From positions 2,356,001 through 2,420,000 of the forward strand of contig NZ_CP102096.1 in NCBI RefSeq assembly GCF_024582835.1: 64,000 nucleotides of DNA. Direction: 5' to 3'. Both the position numbers and the translations under genes were made by a program. Shown piece after piece: positions 29,141-36,546 of the stretch (positions are counted from its first letter, which is position 1; each line of letters begins with the position of its first letter). This stretch comes from Vibrio japonicus (GTDB taxonomy: Bacteria > Pseudomonadota > Gammaproteobacteria > Enterobacterales > Vibrionaceae). Under the pieces are notes generated by a model. That model had not been told where the DNA came from, ran no database searches, and saw only the letters and a program-made list of their open reading frames with translations.

Positions 29141-29210
29141 CGAAAATTGTCGATAAAATTCACGAAAAGTATAGCTATACCACCGAAAAGTATCCATTTG
29201 ACACGAAAAC
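29141..29210 (+). repeat. Helically phased CGAAAA repeats before the HTH gene
   Basis: CGAAAA occurs at 29141, 29163, 29184 and 29204, that is every 20-22 bp (two helical turns); two copies extend to CGAAAAGTAT. Placement 60 bases upstream of the HTH gene suggests operator or iteron sites on one face of the DNA. Confidence 0.6.
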
Positions 29211-29266
29211 TCACATCTCATACGCTCAAATTCAAAGTAATAACGAACGTTACGAAGGAGAGCAAC

Positions 29267-29506
29267 ATGACGACTGAAGAATGGTTGTACAACAAATACG
29301 GCAATTCTCCGCTGCTTTCATTTACTCAGGTTGCAGAGATCCTGCATCGCAGCCCTGAAGGATTGAGAATTACTCTTCGCACTAACTGCGATTTAGCCAA
29401 CAAGCTGAAACCCAATCGACTCAAAATAGGCAGACGGGTTTATTTCAAGGTCTCCGATATCGCCAACTTAATTGACCAGGCTACCCCGGACAATATGGAG
29501 GCTTGA
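29267..29506 (+). CDS. Small HTH DNA-binding protein (AlpA/excisionase-like)
   Basis: 79 aa from the ATG at 29267, preceded by GAAGGAGAG. The sequence LLSFTQVAEILHRSPEGLRI is a helix-turn-helix of the kind seen in MerR-like excisionases and AlpA regulators, with a basic wing (KLKPNRLKIGRRVYFKVSDI). Such proteins on integrative elements act as recombination directionality factors or as activators of excision or mobilization genes; which applies here is not known. It ends one base before the TraK gene (stop, one base, ATG), so it is the first gene of the mobilization operon. Confidence 0.75.
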   Translation: MTTEEWLYNKYGNSPLLSFTQVAEILHRSPEGLRITLRTNCDLANKLKPNRLKIGRRVYFKVSDIANLIDQATPDNMEA

Positions 29507-29507
29507 T

Positions 29508-29852
29508 ATGTCGGATTACGTCAAAGAGCTGCAAGCCTGGATTATTCAGCGCCAGCCCAAAACTCGCCCTCCCACCAAACAGGAAGTCCTTGCGACTTTC
29601 ATTGGCGTTCAATCCTTCGTCGAAGAAGGCATTGAGGCCGGATATAACCTCAAAACCATTTGGGAGTACCTGACGGAGCAGAAATATATCTCGTTCCGCT
29701 ATGAAACGTTTCTGCGCTACGTAAAGCAGTACATCGCGACGAAGCCCAAGCCCTGCACAACCAATGAGCCAGAGGAAGAAAAGCAGAACGTTTCGCGCAA
29801 AATCAGCGGATTTTCGTTTGATGCCAAGCCAAATAAGCAGGACTTGATATGA
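29508..29852 (+). CDS. traK: TraK-family oriT-binding accessory protein
   Basis: 114 aa. In RP4, TraK binds and bends oriT DNA to help the relaxosome form. The segment VEEGIEAGYNLKTIWEYLTEQKYISFRYETFLRYVKQYI is the family's HTH-like core, of the kind found in IncP-type TraK proteins. The ATG at 29508 has GGAGG upstream. In RP4 traK is transcribed away from oriT on the opposite strand to traJ; here it points towards oriT on the same strand as traJ, so the block has been rearranged. Confidence 0.78.
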   Translation: MSDYVKELQAWIIQRQPKTRPPTKQEVLATFIGVQSFVEEGIEAGYNLKTIWEYLTEQKYISFRYETFLRYVKQYIATKPKPCTTNEPEEEKQNVSRKISGFSFDAKPNKQDLI

Positions 29853-29990
29853 ATACTCAGCCACGCAGTTTACCCGCTGTCAGCTCGCAGTCGCGGCGCT
29901 ACCAATGCGCAACGCCAACACAACTTTGTGTGTTTTTCGCTGGTATTGATGTGGTTTGTTCGTGTTTTTGCCTGCTTTTGGGCTGGTTTA

Positions 29991-30004
29991 CGCGCAATTG
30001 CGCG
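29991..30004. repeat. 14-bp perfect palindrome upstream of nic
   Basis: CGCGCAATTGCGCG is self-complementary over its whole length and lies about 55 bp left of the nic region, between traK and oriT. A TraK or other relaxosome binding site is plausible. Confidence 0.55.
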
Positions 30005-30057
30005 ACAGCAGCGCAGCATACCTGCGATATCCAAAACACAGTTGTGGGTGATATTGC

Positions 30058-30160
30058 GGGCAGGATAGGTGAAGTGGTCCCCCCGACAAGTCGGCGGTTA
30101 CCACTTCACTTCCCTTATTCGCGCCAGGGCGCTCAACGGTAATCCTGCCCTGCGGGGCCG
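30058..30160 (-). other. oriT: Origin of transfer, RP4 (IncP) type
   Basis: GGGCAGGATAGGTGAAGT is the RP4 nic region (nicked strand reads CTATCCTG^C on the minus strand). It is followed by a perfect 10-bp inverted repeat GTGAAGTGGT (30069-30078) / ACCACTTCAC (30100-30109) with a small CCGAC/GTCGG hairpin inside, then CCCTTATTCGC and AATCCTGCCCTGCGGGG, all in the RP4 order. traJ starts 36 bases after the end, as in RP4. Confidence 0.92.
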
Positions 30161-30195
30161 AGTCAGTAACAGACGGTTCGAGACGGAGACAACAC

Positions 30196-30558
30196 ATGAA
30201 TCATGCAGAGAAAGTCACCAGAAAGAATACGACGCCAATCAAAGTCTATTGCCTGCCGGAAGAGCGTGAACTAATTGAAGCCAACGCCAAACAAGCCGGG
30301 CTGAGCGTATCCACTTACCTGCGCAGAATTGGTCAGGGACGCCAAGTGAAAAGCGTCGTTGATGCACAGCAGGTGCGAGAGCTGGTTAAGGTCAATGGCG
30401 ATCTTGGCCGCCTTGGCGGTTTACTCAAACTCTGGCTGACCAATGATGTTAAAGCCGCGCAAATCGGTGTGCCGACCATCAAGGCCGTGCTGAACCGGAT
30501 TGATACCACCAAAGATCAGATGAGCACCATCATGGAATCGGTCCTGCGCCAAAGGTGA
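30196..30558 (+). CDS. traJ: Relaxosome protein TraJ (oriT-recognition)
   Basis: 120 aa ribbon-helix-helix protein. RP4 TraJ binds the arm of the oriT inverted repeat next to nic and recruits the relaxase. The N-terminus RKNTTPIKVYCLPEERELIE closely follows RP4 TraJ, and GLSVSTYLRRIGQG is the helix after the beta strand. It starts just after oriT and its TGA lies five bases before the relaxase ATG, so both are coupled. Confidence 0.92.
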   Translation: MNHAEKVTRKNTTPIKVYCLPEERELIEANAKQAGLSVSTYLRRIGQGRQVKSVVDAQQVRELVKVNGDLGRLGGLLKLWLTNDVKAAQIGVPTIKAVLNRIDTTKDQMSTIMESVLRQR

Positions 30559-30563
30559 TAGTC

Positions 30564-32336
30564 ATGATTGTTAAACACATTCCAATGCGTTCCACGCACA
30601 AATCTGATTTTGCCGGCTTAATCAATTACCTCACCGATGCTCAGAGCAAAGAGCACCGCTTGGGACACGTAAAGCTGACGAACTGCCACGCCGATTCGGT
30701 CCGGGATGCAATCAGCGAAGTGCTTGCCACTCAGCAGTCGAACACCCGGGCAAAGAACGATAAAACCTATCACCTGATCATCAGCTTCCGAGCCGGTGAA
30801 CAGCTTGCTCAGGACGTGCTTTCAGAGATTGAAAAACGTGTGTGTGACAGCCTTGGATTTAACGGACATCAACGTATCAGCGCCGTTCACAACGACACCG
30901 ACAACCTGCATATCCATGTTGCCATTAATAAGATTCATCCCACGCGCCACACCATGCATGAACCGTATGCCGCCTATCGAACCTTGGCCGAACAATGTGA
31001 GCAGTTAGAAAAAGCGTTTGGACTCCAGCAGGATAATCACACTCCGCAGCAAACTCACAACGCTGCGCGTGCGGCTGATATGGAGCGACACTCGGGCATT
31101 GAAAGCCTGGCCGGTTGGATTAAACGAGAGTGCTTACAAGAGATGAAAGCCGCCCAGACCTGGGCTGAATTACACGATACCTGCCGCACACATGGCCTAA
31201 CGCTATCGGCCAAAGGTAATGGCTTGGTTTTCTCGGCTGACAATGGCATCACGGTCAAAGCCAGTACCGTTGCCCGCGATCTCTCAAAACCCAAATTAGA
31301 AGCTCGATTCGGCGCGTTCCAATCGGCTCAGATCGATAGCAATCACTCCGGCCAAGCCGCGCAGCGCAATTACCAAAAGCAGCCGCTAAAAACACGCATC
31401 GATACCAGCGAACTGTATGCACGCTATCAGCGTGAGCAAAAGGCTCTCGCAACTCATAAGGCCACCGCTTTAGAGCAGCTTCGCCACAAGAAAAACCAGC
31501 AAATCATCAATGCCAAAAATAACAACAAGGTTCGCCGCGCCGCCATCAAGCTGACCGGCAGCGGTCGATTTACCAAACGTGTGCTGTATTCCCAGGCGAG
31601 TCAGGCACTGCAAAACAACTTGGCCTCGATTCATAAACACTACCAACAAGAACGCCAACAGGTCTATCAAACTCACAGCAAGCGCACCTGGGCCGACTGG
31701 CTGAAACACCAAGCGCAACACGGCGACCAAACCGCATTAGCCGCGTTGCGAGCGCGAGAAGCAGCTCAGGCACTGAATGGCAACACGCTCCAGGGAAACG
31801 GGCAGACGCGCAAAGACCAGAGCAGTGTGATCGATTCAATCACCAAAACCGGCACCGTTCTGTTTCGCTCCAAAAATGGCGCAGTACGTGACGATGGTCA
31901 GCGCCTCCAGGTTTCGGTCCAATCCGACTCCGAAGCGATAACTCAGGCGCTGAAAATAGCCCTGGAGCGTTATGGCTCTCAGATCAGCGTCAATGGTTCT
32001 CCGGAGTTTAAAGCTCGTGTGATCCGCGCAGCGGCAGACACCGGCCTGCCCCTTACTTTCAGCGATAAAGGTCTGGAACAACGTCGATTAGCTTTGCTGT
32101 CTACCAACCATCAGGCCAAACCGGCTAAGGCTCAACGCCGTGGTGTTCCACCAATTGGCAAAGCGCCGCCAGGCATCAGGCGCAACACGCTCAGCACTCT
32201 TGCTCAGCTTGACGTCATGCGTTTTGCCAAACCAGCGGAGCAAAGGCTATCGGCGCTGGAACAACGTAAAGCGCAACTTCGCGCTGAAATGGCGCAGAAA
32301 AAACAGAAACAAGCCAAGAAGAGCAGAAGTCGATAA
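30564..32336 (+). CDS. traI: TraI-type relaxase (MOBP, RP4-like)
   Basis: Nicks oriT and stays covalently bound to the 5' end during transfer. The N-terminal MobP domain shows the catalytic-tyrosine region (SDFAGLINYLTDAQSKEHRL), TYHLIISFRAGEQ and the metal-binding histidine motif HNDTDNLHIHVAINKIHPTR, all nearly as in RP4 TraI. 590 aa, shorter than RP4 TraI (732 aa), with a LPD7-like region towards the end (GAVRDDGQRLQVSVQSDSEA) and a lysine-rich coiled C-terminus. The ATG at 30564 has AAAGGTGA upstream. Substrate is the oriT at 30058. Confidence 0.95.
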   Translation: MIVKHIPMRSTHKSDFAGLINYLTDAQSKEHRLGHVKLTNCHADSVRDAISEVLATQQSNTRAKNDKTYHLIISFRAGEQLAQDVLSEIEKRVCDSLGFNGHQRISAVHNDTDNLHIHVAINKIHPTRHTMHEPYAAYRTLAEQCEQLEKAFGLQQDNHTPQQTHNAARAADMERHSGIESLAGWIKRECLQEMKAAQTWAELHDTCRTHGLTLSAKGNGLVFSADNGITVKASTVARDLSKPKLEARFGAFQSAQIDSNHSGQAAQRNYQKQPLKTRIDTSELYARYQREQKALATHKATALEQLRHKKNQQIINAKNNNKVRRAAIKLTGSGRFTKRVLYSQASQALQNNLASIHKHYQQERQQVYQTHSKRTWADWLKHQAQHGDQTALAALRAREAAQALNGNTLQGNGQTRKDQSSVIDSITKTGTVLFRSKNGAVRDDGQRLQVSVQSDSEAITQALKIALERYGSQISVNGSPEFKARVIRAAADTGLPLTFSDKGLEQRRLALLSTNHQAKPAKAQRRGVPPIGKAPPGIRRNTLSTLAQLDVMRFAKPAEQRLSALEQRKAQLRAEMAQKKQKQAKKSRSR

Positions 32337-32365
32337 ACCACTTAAACGTCAGTAAGGAATACACG

Positions 32366-33142
32366 ATGAACATCAGCACAAAAATTTTAGCGGCTAAAAT
32401 TCGTCTTTTAGCACTCGGCGGGATAATGGCGCACGCCAGCCCCGTTTGGTCCGGTATACCAGTGGCCGACGGCGTTAACCTGCAACAAAACATCATTTCG
32501 GCGATGGAAGCCGTGACGCAGACCGCCAAACAAATCCAGCAGTATCAGTCCCAATTGCAGCAATATGAAAACATGCTGCAAAACACCATGGCTCCAGCTT
32601 CCTACATCTGGGACCAGGCTCAATCCACGATTCATGACCTGACTCAGGCGACCAATACACTCGCCTACTATCAGAATCAGCTCGGCAGTCTGGATGAGTA
32701 TCTGGGCAAATTTCAGGATGTGGCATACTATCGCAGTTCTCCTTGTTTCTCCTCTTCAGGATGCAGTGAAACGGAAAGGACTGCCATGATCCAAAACCGT
32801 CGCTTGGCCTCTGAGTCACAGAAAAAAGCCAACGACGCGTTATTCAACAACCTGGCACTCCAGCAAGACAACTTACAAACCGATGCCCGCCAGCTTCAGC
32901 GATTGCAGTCAGCCGCTCAAGGAGCTGATGGTCAGATGGCCGCCATCGGTTATGCCAATCAGCTTGCCAGTAACCAGGCTAACCAACTGCTGCAAATCCG
33001 CAGTTTATTGATTGCTCAGCAAAACGCTGTGGGCGCTCGGATGCAGGCAGACGCAGATAAAGAGGCACTGCAACAAGCCGCCCACGAAGCACTTTTTGAT
33101 TTTGGTTCGCCAACCGACCGTTCCCAAAACAGAGGGTTTTAA
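32366..33142 (+). CDS. trbJ: TrbJ-like mating-pair protein (VirB5 family)
   Basis: 258 aa with an N-terminal signal peptide ending near HASPVWS. VirB5/TrbJ proteins decorate the pilus tip and help recipient contact. QNIISAMEAVTQTAKQIQQY, QYENMLQNTMAPASYIWDQAQ and YLGKFQDVAYYRSSPCF are the TrbJ hallmarks. First of the trbJ-trbK-trbL triplet, which keeps the RP4 order. Its C-terminal tail PTDRSQNRGF is repeated at the end of the next gene's product. Confidence 0.9.
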   Translation: MNISTKILAAKIRLLALGGIMAHASPVWSGIPVADGVNLQQNIISAMEAVTQTAKQIQQYQSQLQQYENMLQNTMAPASYIWDQAQSTIHDLTQATNTLAYYQNQLGSLDEYLGKFQDVAYYRSSPCFSSSGCSETERTAMIQNRRLASESQKKANDALFNNLALQQDNLQTDARQLQRLQSAAQGADGQMAAIGYANQLASNQANQLLQIRSLLIAQQNAVGARMQADADKEALQQAAHEALFDFGSPTDRSQNRGF

Positions 33143-33144
33143 GC

Positions 33145-33333
33145 ATGAAAATTACTTCACCTATCGCTTTGTGCCTGCTTACGTCATTGCTTCTGCTTGG
33201 CTGTGACCAATCCCAAGACATCAAAGATATCGATTGCGACTCACCGGGCCTGACAAAAGCCGAGAGACAACAAGCTAACTGCTTTTGGAACATGGGTGAC
33301 CCTACCGATCGCAGCCAGAATAAGGGGTTCTGA
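33145..33333 (+). CDS. trbK: TrbK-like entry-exclusion lipoprotein
   Basis: 62 aa lipoprotein: signal peptide LCLLTSLLLLGC with the lipobox Cys at residue 20 and a short mature part of 43 residues. In RP4, TrbK sits between trbJ and trbL and blocks entry of a second related plasmid into the same cell. Position, size and lipobox support the call; sequence similarity beyond that cannot be judged by eye. It ends DPTDRSQNKGF, like TrbJ. Starts two bases after trbJ and ends two bases before trbL. Confidence 0.8.
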   Translation: MKITSPIALCLLTSLLLLGCDQSQDIKDIDCDSPGLTKAERQQANCFWNMGDPTDRSQNKGF

Positions 33334-33335
33334 TC

Positions 33336-34427
33336 ATGAAGGCTCGTCAGGTAATTTCTTTGGGCTTGATTATCCCTTCGGCAACCGCCCATGCTTCCAT
33401 TGATAACAACGGTGTGCTGGATGATGTCGCATTCCAGTTTATGACGGTCGCCAGTACCTGGGCAGACGTAATGACCAACTATGCCAGTTGGCTGTTTTGG
33501 CTGCTTGGTACTATCTCTCTGGTTTGGACCGGAGGAACCCTCCTCCTCCGCCAAGCGGATATCAGGGAATTCTTTGCCGAGTTTATCCGCTTCATAATGA
33601 CGTTCGGCTTCTTTCTGTGGCTGCTACGTAATGGCCCTGAATTTGCCACGTCCATCATTGATTCACTGAGAATCATTGGCGCAGAAGCTGCGGGGTTACC
33701 GCGTGAACTGACGCCATCTGAGCCAATCAGTATCGCGCTGGATATTGTGGCTAAATCAGGCAATGCCTACAGTTTTTCCAGCCCCTTCGATAGCCTGGCG
33801 ATCTTTTTCATCACCCTGCTGATTGTCGTTTGTATGACGATTGTTTCTGCCAACGTGCTAGTGGCCTTGGTGTCGGCTTGGGTACTTTGCTATGCAGGCA
33901 TCTTTGTCCTTGGTTTTGGCGGCTCACGCTGGACTTCCGATATCGCGATTAACTATTTCCGCAACGTCCTTGGCCTGGCGTTAAAACTCATGACGATGAC
34001 ACTCATGATCGGCATTGCGATGTCCATCATGGATTCATTCCTGGTCAACCTTTCTGACGACGCTCCCATGCGAGAGCTACTGGTTATTTTCATTGTCGCG
34101 TTGGTCCTGGTGCTACTGATCCACTCCGTTCCCAATATCGTTGCCGGTCTCATCCCTGGAGCGGGGGCCGCCGCCAGTTCGGGCAACATCAGTGCCGGAG
34201 CAATGGCCGGGGCCGCAATGACCACCGGGGGAATGGCGGCTGGTGCGGTTATGAGTACTGCCGGTGGCGCATCCGCCCTTCAAGCCGCGTTTAAGTCGGC
34301 GACCAACTCAGAGATGGCTGAGATGATGACAGGCTCAATTGGCAGCGATTCAGCAAAGCCCGAAGAACCAGGTACAGGCGACACACCGTTTGCCAGAGCC
34401 GCAGGTATGGGGCGTGAGTCGAATTGA
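33336..34427 (+). CDS. trbL: TrbL-like inner-membrane channel protein (VirB6 family)
   Basis: 363 aa. VirB6/TrbL forms part of the inner-membrane arches of the T4SS and is the target of exclusion proteins in some systems. A signal-like N-terminus, then ASWLFWLLGTISLVWTGGTLLL and at least five further hydrophobic helices, ending in a Gly/Ala-rich segment (PGAGAAASSGNISAGAMAGA) and a polar tail. Third of the trbJKL set. No trbB, C, D, E, F, G, H or I follows. Confidence 0.9.
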   Translation: MKARQVISLGLIIPSATAHASIDNNGVLDDVAFQFMTVASTWADVMTNYASWLFWLLGTISLVWTGGTLLLRQADIREFFAEFIRFIMTFGFFLWLLRNGPEFATSIIDSLRIIGAEAAGLPRELTPSEPISIALDIVAKSGNAYSFSSPFDSLAIFFITLLIVVCMTIVSANVLVALVSAWVLCYAGIFVLGFGGSRWTSDIAINYFRNVLGLALKLMTMTLMIGIAMSIMDSFLVNLSDDAPMRELLVIFIVALVLVLLIHSVPNIVAGLIPGAGAAASSGNISAGAMAGAAMTTGGMAAGAVMSTAGGASALQAAFKSATNSEMAEMMTGSIGSDSAKPEEPGTGDTPFARAAGMGRESN

Positions 34428-34528
34428 GTGTTAGCGGGCAGGTGGACGGTTGGCTAAAGAATCACACACCGAAGTTCTGAGAGAACAGGCCTCCAGGACT
34501 TCACCATTAGGCATAGAGGAGAACAAGC

Positions 34529-34774
34529 ATGGAACTACATTTCCCACCTCAAAACTGGACCGATTTTGGCGCGTTTTTCGCGGTCATGTTCCTGGTGATG
34601 CTGGCGTTTTATTTTGCTGGTCAGTGGGCACACTCCACCAAATACAGTAAGCAGCTTTACCGCTTAGCTGACGTGCTGGAAGGGATTCAAAACAAAGTGG
34701 CAAACAAGGCGTATCGAGGAATGATGTCGTTGAATAAGCAAACCAACAAAACCAGAGGTTGGCCGTTCAAGTAA
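34529..34774 (+). CDS. Small single-pass membrane protein
   Basis: 81 aa, ATG preceded by GAGGAGAAC. One membrane helix (FGAFFAVMFLVMLAFYFAG, about residues 13-31) followed by a basic, coiled cytoplasmic tail (KQLYRLADVLEGIQNKVANK). Family not recognised. It is the last gene of the traK-traJ-traI-trbJKL string, with a terminator-like hairpin after it, so it probably works with the mating-pair proteins. Confidence 0.7.
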   Translation: MELHFPPQNWTDFGAFFAVMFLVMLAFYFAGQWAHSTKYSKQLYRLADVLEGIQNKVANKAYRGMMSLNKQTNKTRGWPFK

Positions 34775-34795
34775 CGCAAATCATAAAGACACACA

Positions 34796-34826
34796 GGCCG
34801 GTGCTCGCAACACCGGCCCGCATTTT
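34796..34826 (+). terminator. Terminator-like hairpin ending the mobilization operon
   Basis: Perfect GC-rich 8-bp stem GGCCGGTG / CACCGGCC with a 7-base loop, followed after CCG by ATTTTC. The T-run is short, so it may be a weak terminator. Confidence 0.6.
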
Positions 34827-34941
34827 CACATTAACCTTCCTGAGAGGTATAACATGACAATAAAACATTATAGAGCACCTCACACAGAGTTAAAGTGCTT
34901 AAATTTCACCCTATCCAATGTATCTTGTGAGGACTGATATC

Positions 34942-35667
34942 ATGTCACGCAAGAACACTAAGACAACACCGACAGCAATCAAAGGCTATTCCTCTGAAGT
35001 ACGTGTAGTTCTGCGAGTAGTAAAACAAGGTAGCGTACCAGAGGCTACTCGCCGCTTGATAGACAAGCTGAAGCACTTTCAGGACAAACCCTTTGTTCTC
35101 AGGTCTCTAAATTCACTGATTAGCCCTCACAGAGATATGCAGCGTCGCGTAAGAGTCAGAGCGTTTCGGGTCTTAACTGTTCTCATCAGTTATATGGATT
35201 GGGCAACATTCCGCATTGGAGTACCAAAGACCGCATTTAATGATCCAGTCAAACACCGAGCCATGATCAAGCGGTATGAAAAAATGTATAACGAAACAAT
35301 GCCTGAATCCTCTTGGTTTCGTTATATCGATAAATTAACGCAAGCAGGCTACCTCAACAGTGCCAACATGGATATTCGTAACCAAGACGGTCAAATTCGT
35401 GGGACGGCTGGACTCAAGTGGTTAACCATGAAACTGATGAAAGAGCTTCGTTTGAAGTCGGGCTGGCTGGATGAACAAAGAAACCATGCACTGGAGCGGT
35501 TAAAAAAGTCAGGTCGGTGTAACGTATGGCCTACCTACTTTAGTAAAATGGCCCAGGAGAAGCGAGTTAAAGCGATAGTGGACGAAGCCACACAAACAGA
35601 ATCATTCCAGGGGCAATTTGATACAGGCTTAACACCGCTCGACTTGAGATACCCACCCATTCATTAG
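34942..35667 (+). CDS. Basic DNA-binding-like protein, possible replication initiator
   Basis: 241 aa from the ATG at 34942, which has TGAGGA upstream. Strongly basic (MSRKNTKTTPTAIKG) with RAFRVLTVLISYMDWATFRIG and SWFRYIDKLTQAGYL, which reads like a winged helix, then an Arg/Lys-rich stretch (LMKELRLKSGWLDEQRNHAL). This is what small replication initiators and plasmid regulators look like, but no family motif is decisive. It stands alone, after the mobilization operon and before a 500-base gene-free stretch; an initiator with its origin is possible, a transcription regulator is the alternative. Confidence 0.6.
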   Translation: MSRKNTKTTPTAIKGYSSEVRVVLRVVKQGSVPEATRRLIDKLKHFQDKPFVLRSLNSLISPHRDMQRRVRVRAFRVLTVLISYMDWATFRIGVPKTAFNDPVKHRAMIKRYEKMYNETMPESSWFRYIDKLTQAGYLNSANMDIRNQDGQIRGTAGLKWLTMKLMKELRLKSGWLDEQRNHALERLKKSGRCNVWPTYFSKMAQEKRVKAIVDEATQTESFQGQFDTGLTPLDLRYPPIH

Positions 35668-36165
35668 CACTCCCTAATTTTTCATGCCAATTAGCTTTGG
35701 TCGACTTGTCACGTCTTCAAATCAGCCACCAACGCTAACGCTCAAGTTTTAACCTAAACATATCTAAAATCTTGTACCGTATCCCTCTGACATAACTCAG
35801 TTGAGTCTGTTCAACAGACTCCATTTTGATGTACCTACAAGCGTTCCGAAAAAATGAGAGTTGATAAAAGAATCCGGTATAACAAGTGGTTACTTCATTA
35901 ACCTAACGGTTAAGCTCTATCACTGGTTTATTCATGCCTCGTCCCTCGTCATGAATAAACTTTTTAAGTAGGTATTGAAAGTTTACGCTGCGCTATGCCC
36001 AAAGGGGCAAGCCCCTCTGGACTCCCATTGGAAGCTTGATCACCTGGCTGTAATAACAGCTCACATATTGAGCACCTGAGCATATGGTGAGATGATAGTT
36101 TTTACGCCAGGAAGGTAATCGACTCAAACCACCAAAATCTTCTCACCGAGAGAGTCAGACGCAGT
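35668..36165. other. Gene-free interval before cargo slot 2
   Basis: No gene. It holds a terminator at 35926-35965, a near-perfect palindrome CCAAAGGGGCAAGCCCCTCTGG around 36000-36019 of a kind frequent on plasmids, and a possible third boundary unit (36011-36081) sharing CCTGGCTGT with unit 1L and CTCACATAT.TTGA with unit 1R. Confidence 0.5.
35926..35965 (+). terminator. Rho-independent terminator
   Basis: Perfect 11-bp stem GTTTATTCATG / CATGAATAAAC with a 13-base loop and five T, downstream of the 241-aa gene. Confidence 0.8.
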
Positions 36166-36441
36166 ATGAAAAGAAAAGTACCCGATACAGAGCTACCACG
36201 CCCCCTCACAGAAGCCGAAAAGGAAAACTTGAGGAAAGACATGCAGGAGTCGTCAAAATGGGCCAGAGAGGAGCTGAGAAAGAGAAAAGAAGCCAAGTTA
36301 TCCAGTTCTGAGCAACTAGACCAGGATGGGCTAAGGCCACTCACGCCTGAAGAGATTGAAGATCTGCGCCAGGAAATGAAAGCTGCGTCGGCCAAGATGA
36401 AAGAAGTGTTGGAGAGAAGAGGCTGGACTAAACGATCATAG
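36166..36441 (+). CDS. Charged coiled-coil protein with internal duplication
   Basis: 91 aa, highly charged, no membrane segment. It consists of two tandem copies of about 31 residues: LPRPLTEAEKENLRKDMQES and GLRPLTPEEIEDLRQEMKAA start the copies, each followed by a charged helix ending in ELRKRK or VLERRG. Family not recognised. It is the only plus-strand gene in cargo slot 2 and converges on the RES gene, so it probably belongs to the backbone edge. Confidence 0.6.
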   Translation: MKRKVPDTELPRPLTEAEKENLRKDMQESSKWAREELRKRKEAKLSSSEQLDQDGLRPLTPEEIEDLRQEMKAASAKMKEVLERRGWTKRS

Positions 36442-36516
36442 TTTGATTGATCGCTATAGGTACTGTTTGGAATGAGAATATGGCGAAAAGTTAACTAGAG
36501 AACGCCATACTCGTTT

Positions 36517-36528
36517 GTTATGTGTAAC
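36517..36528. repeat. Inverted 12-bp repeat flanking the RES gene (right partner at 37328)
   Basis: GTTATGTGTAAC, the exact reverse complement of GTTACACATAAC at 37328-37339. Preceded on the plus strand by CGTTTG, which on the minus strand gives TAACAAACG, the left end typical of Vibrio attC sites; the rest of an attC is not evident, so this may be a truncated one. Confidence 0.55.
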
Positions 36529-36546
36529 AATACTCAAGTTATGTTC

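Larger units (their letters stand above)
28441..29266. other. Gene-free regulatory interval between cargo slot 1 and the mobilization backbone
   Basis: No credible gene. It holds a perfect 12-bp inverted repeat (28504-28533), shared leader block 2 copy A (28561-28589), an imperfect GTTTCAGC/GCTGAAAC palindrome near 28625, boundary unit 1R (28686-28775), and a helically spaced CGAAAA repeat set (29141-29210) just before the HTH gene. The part from 28950 on is strongly AT-rich. Confidence 0.6.

Noticed and set aside
29849-30142. ORF whose ATG overlaps the traK stop
   Set aside because: It runs through the oriT, has an odd cysteine-rich composition and no family resemblance; the oriT sequence explains this stretch better.
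34450-34650. TTG-started ORF between trbL and the small membrane protein
   Set aside because: Overlaps the better-supported 81-aa gene in another frame and lacks a ribosome-binding site.
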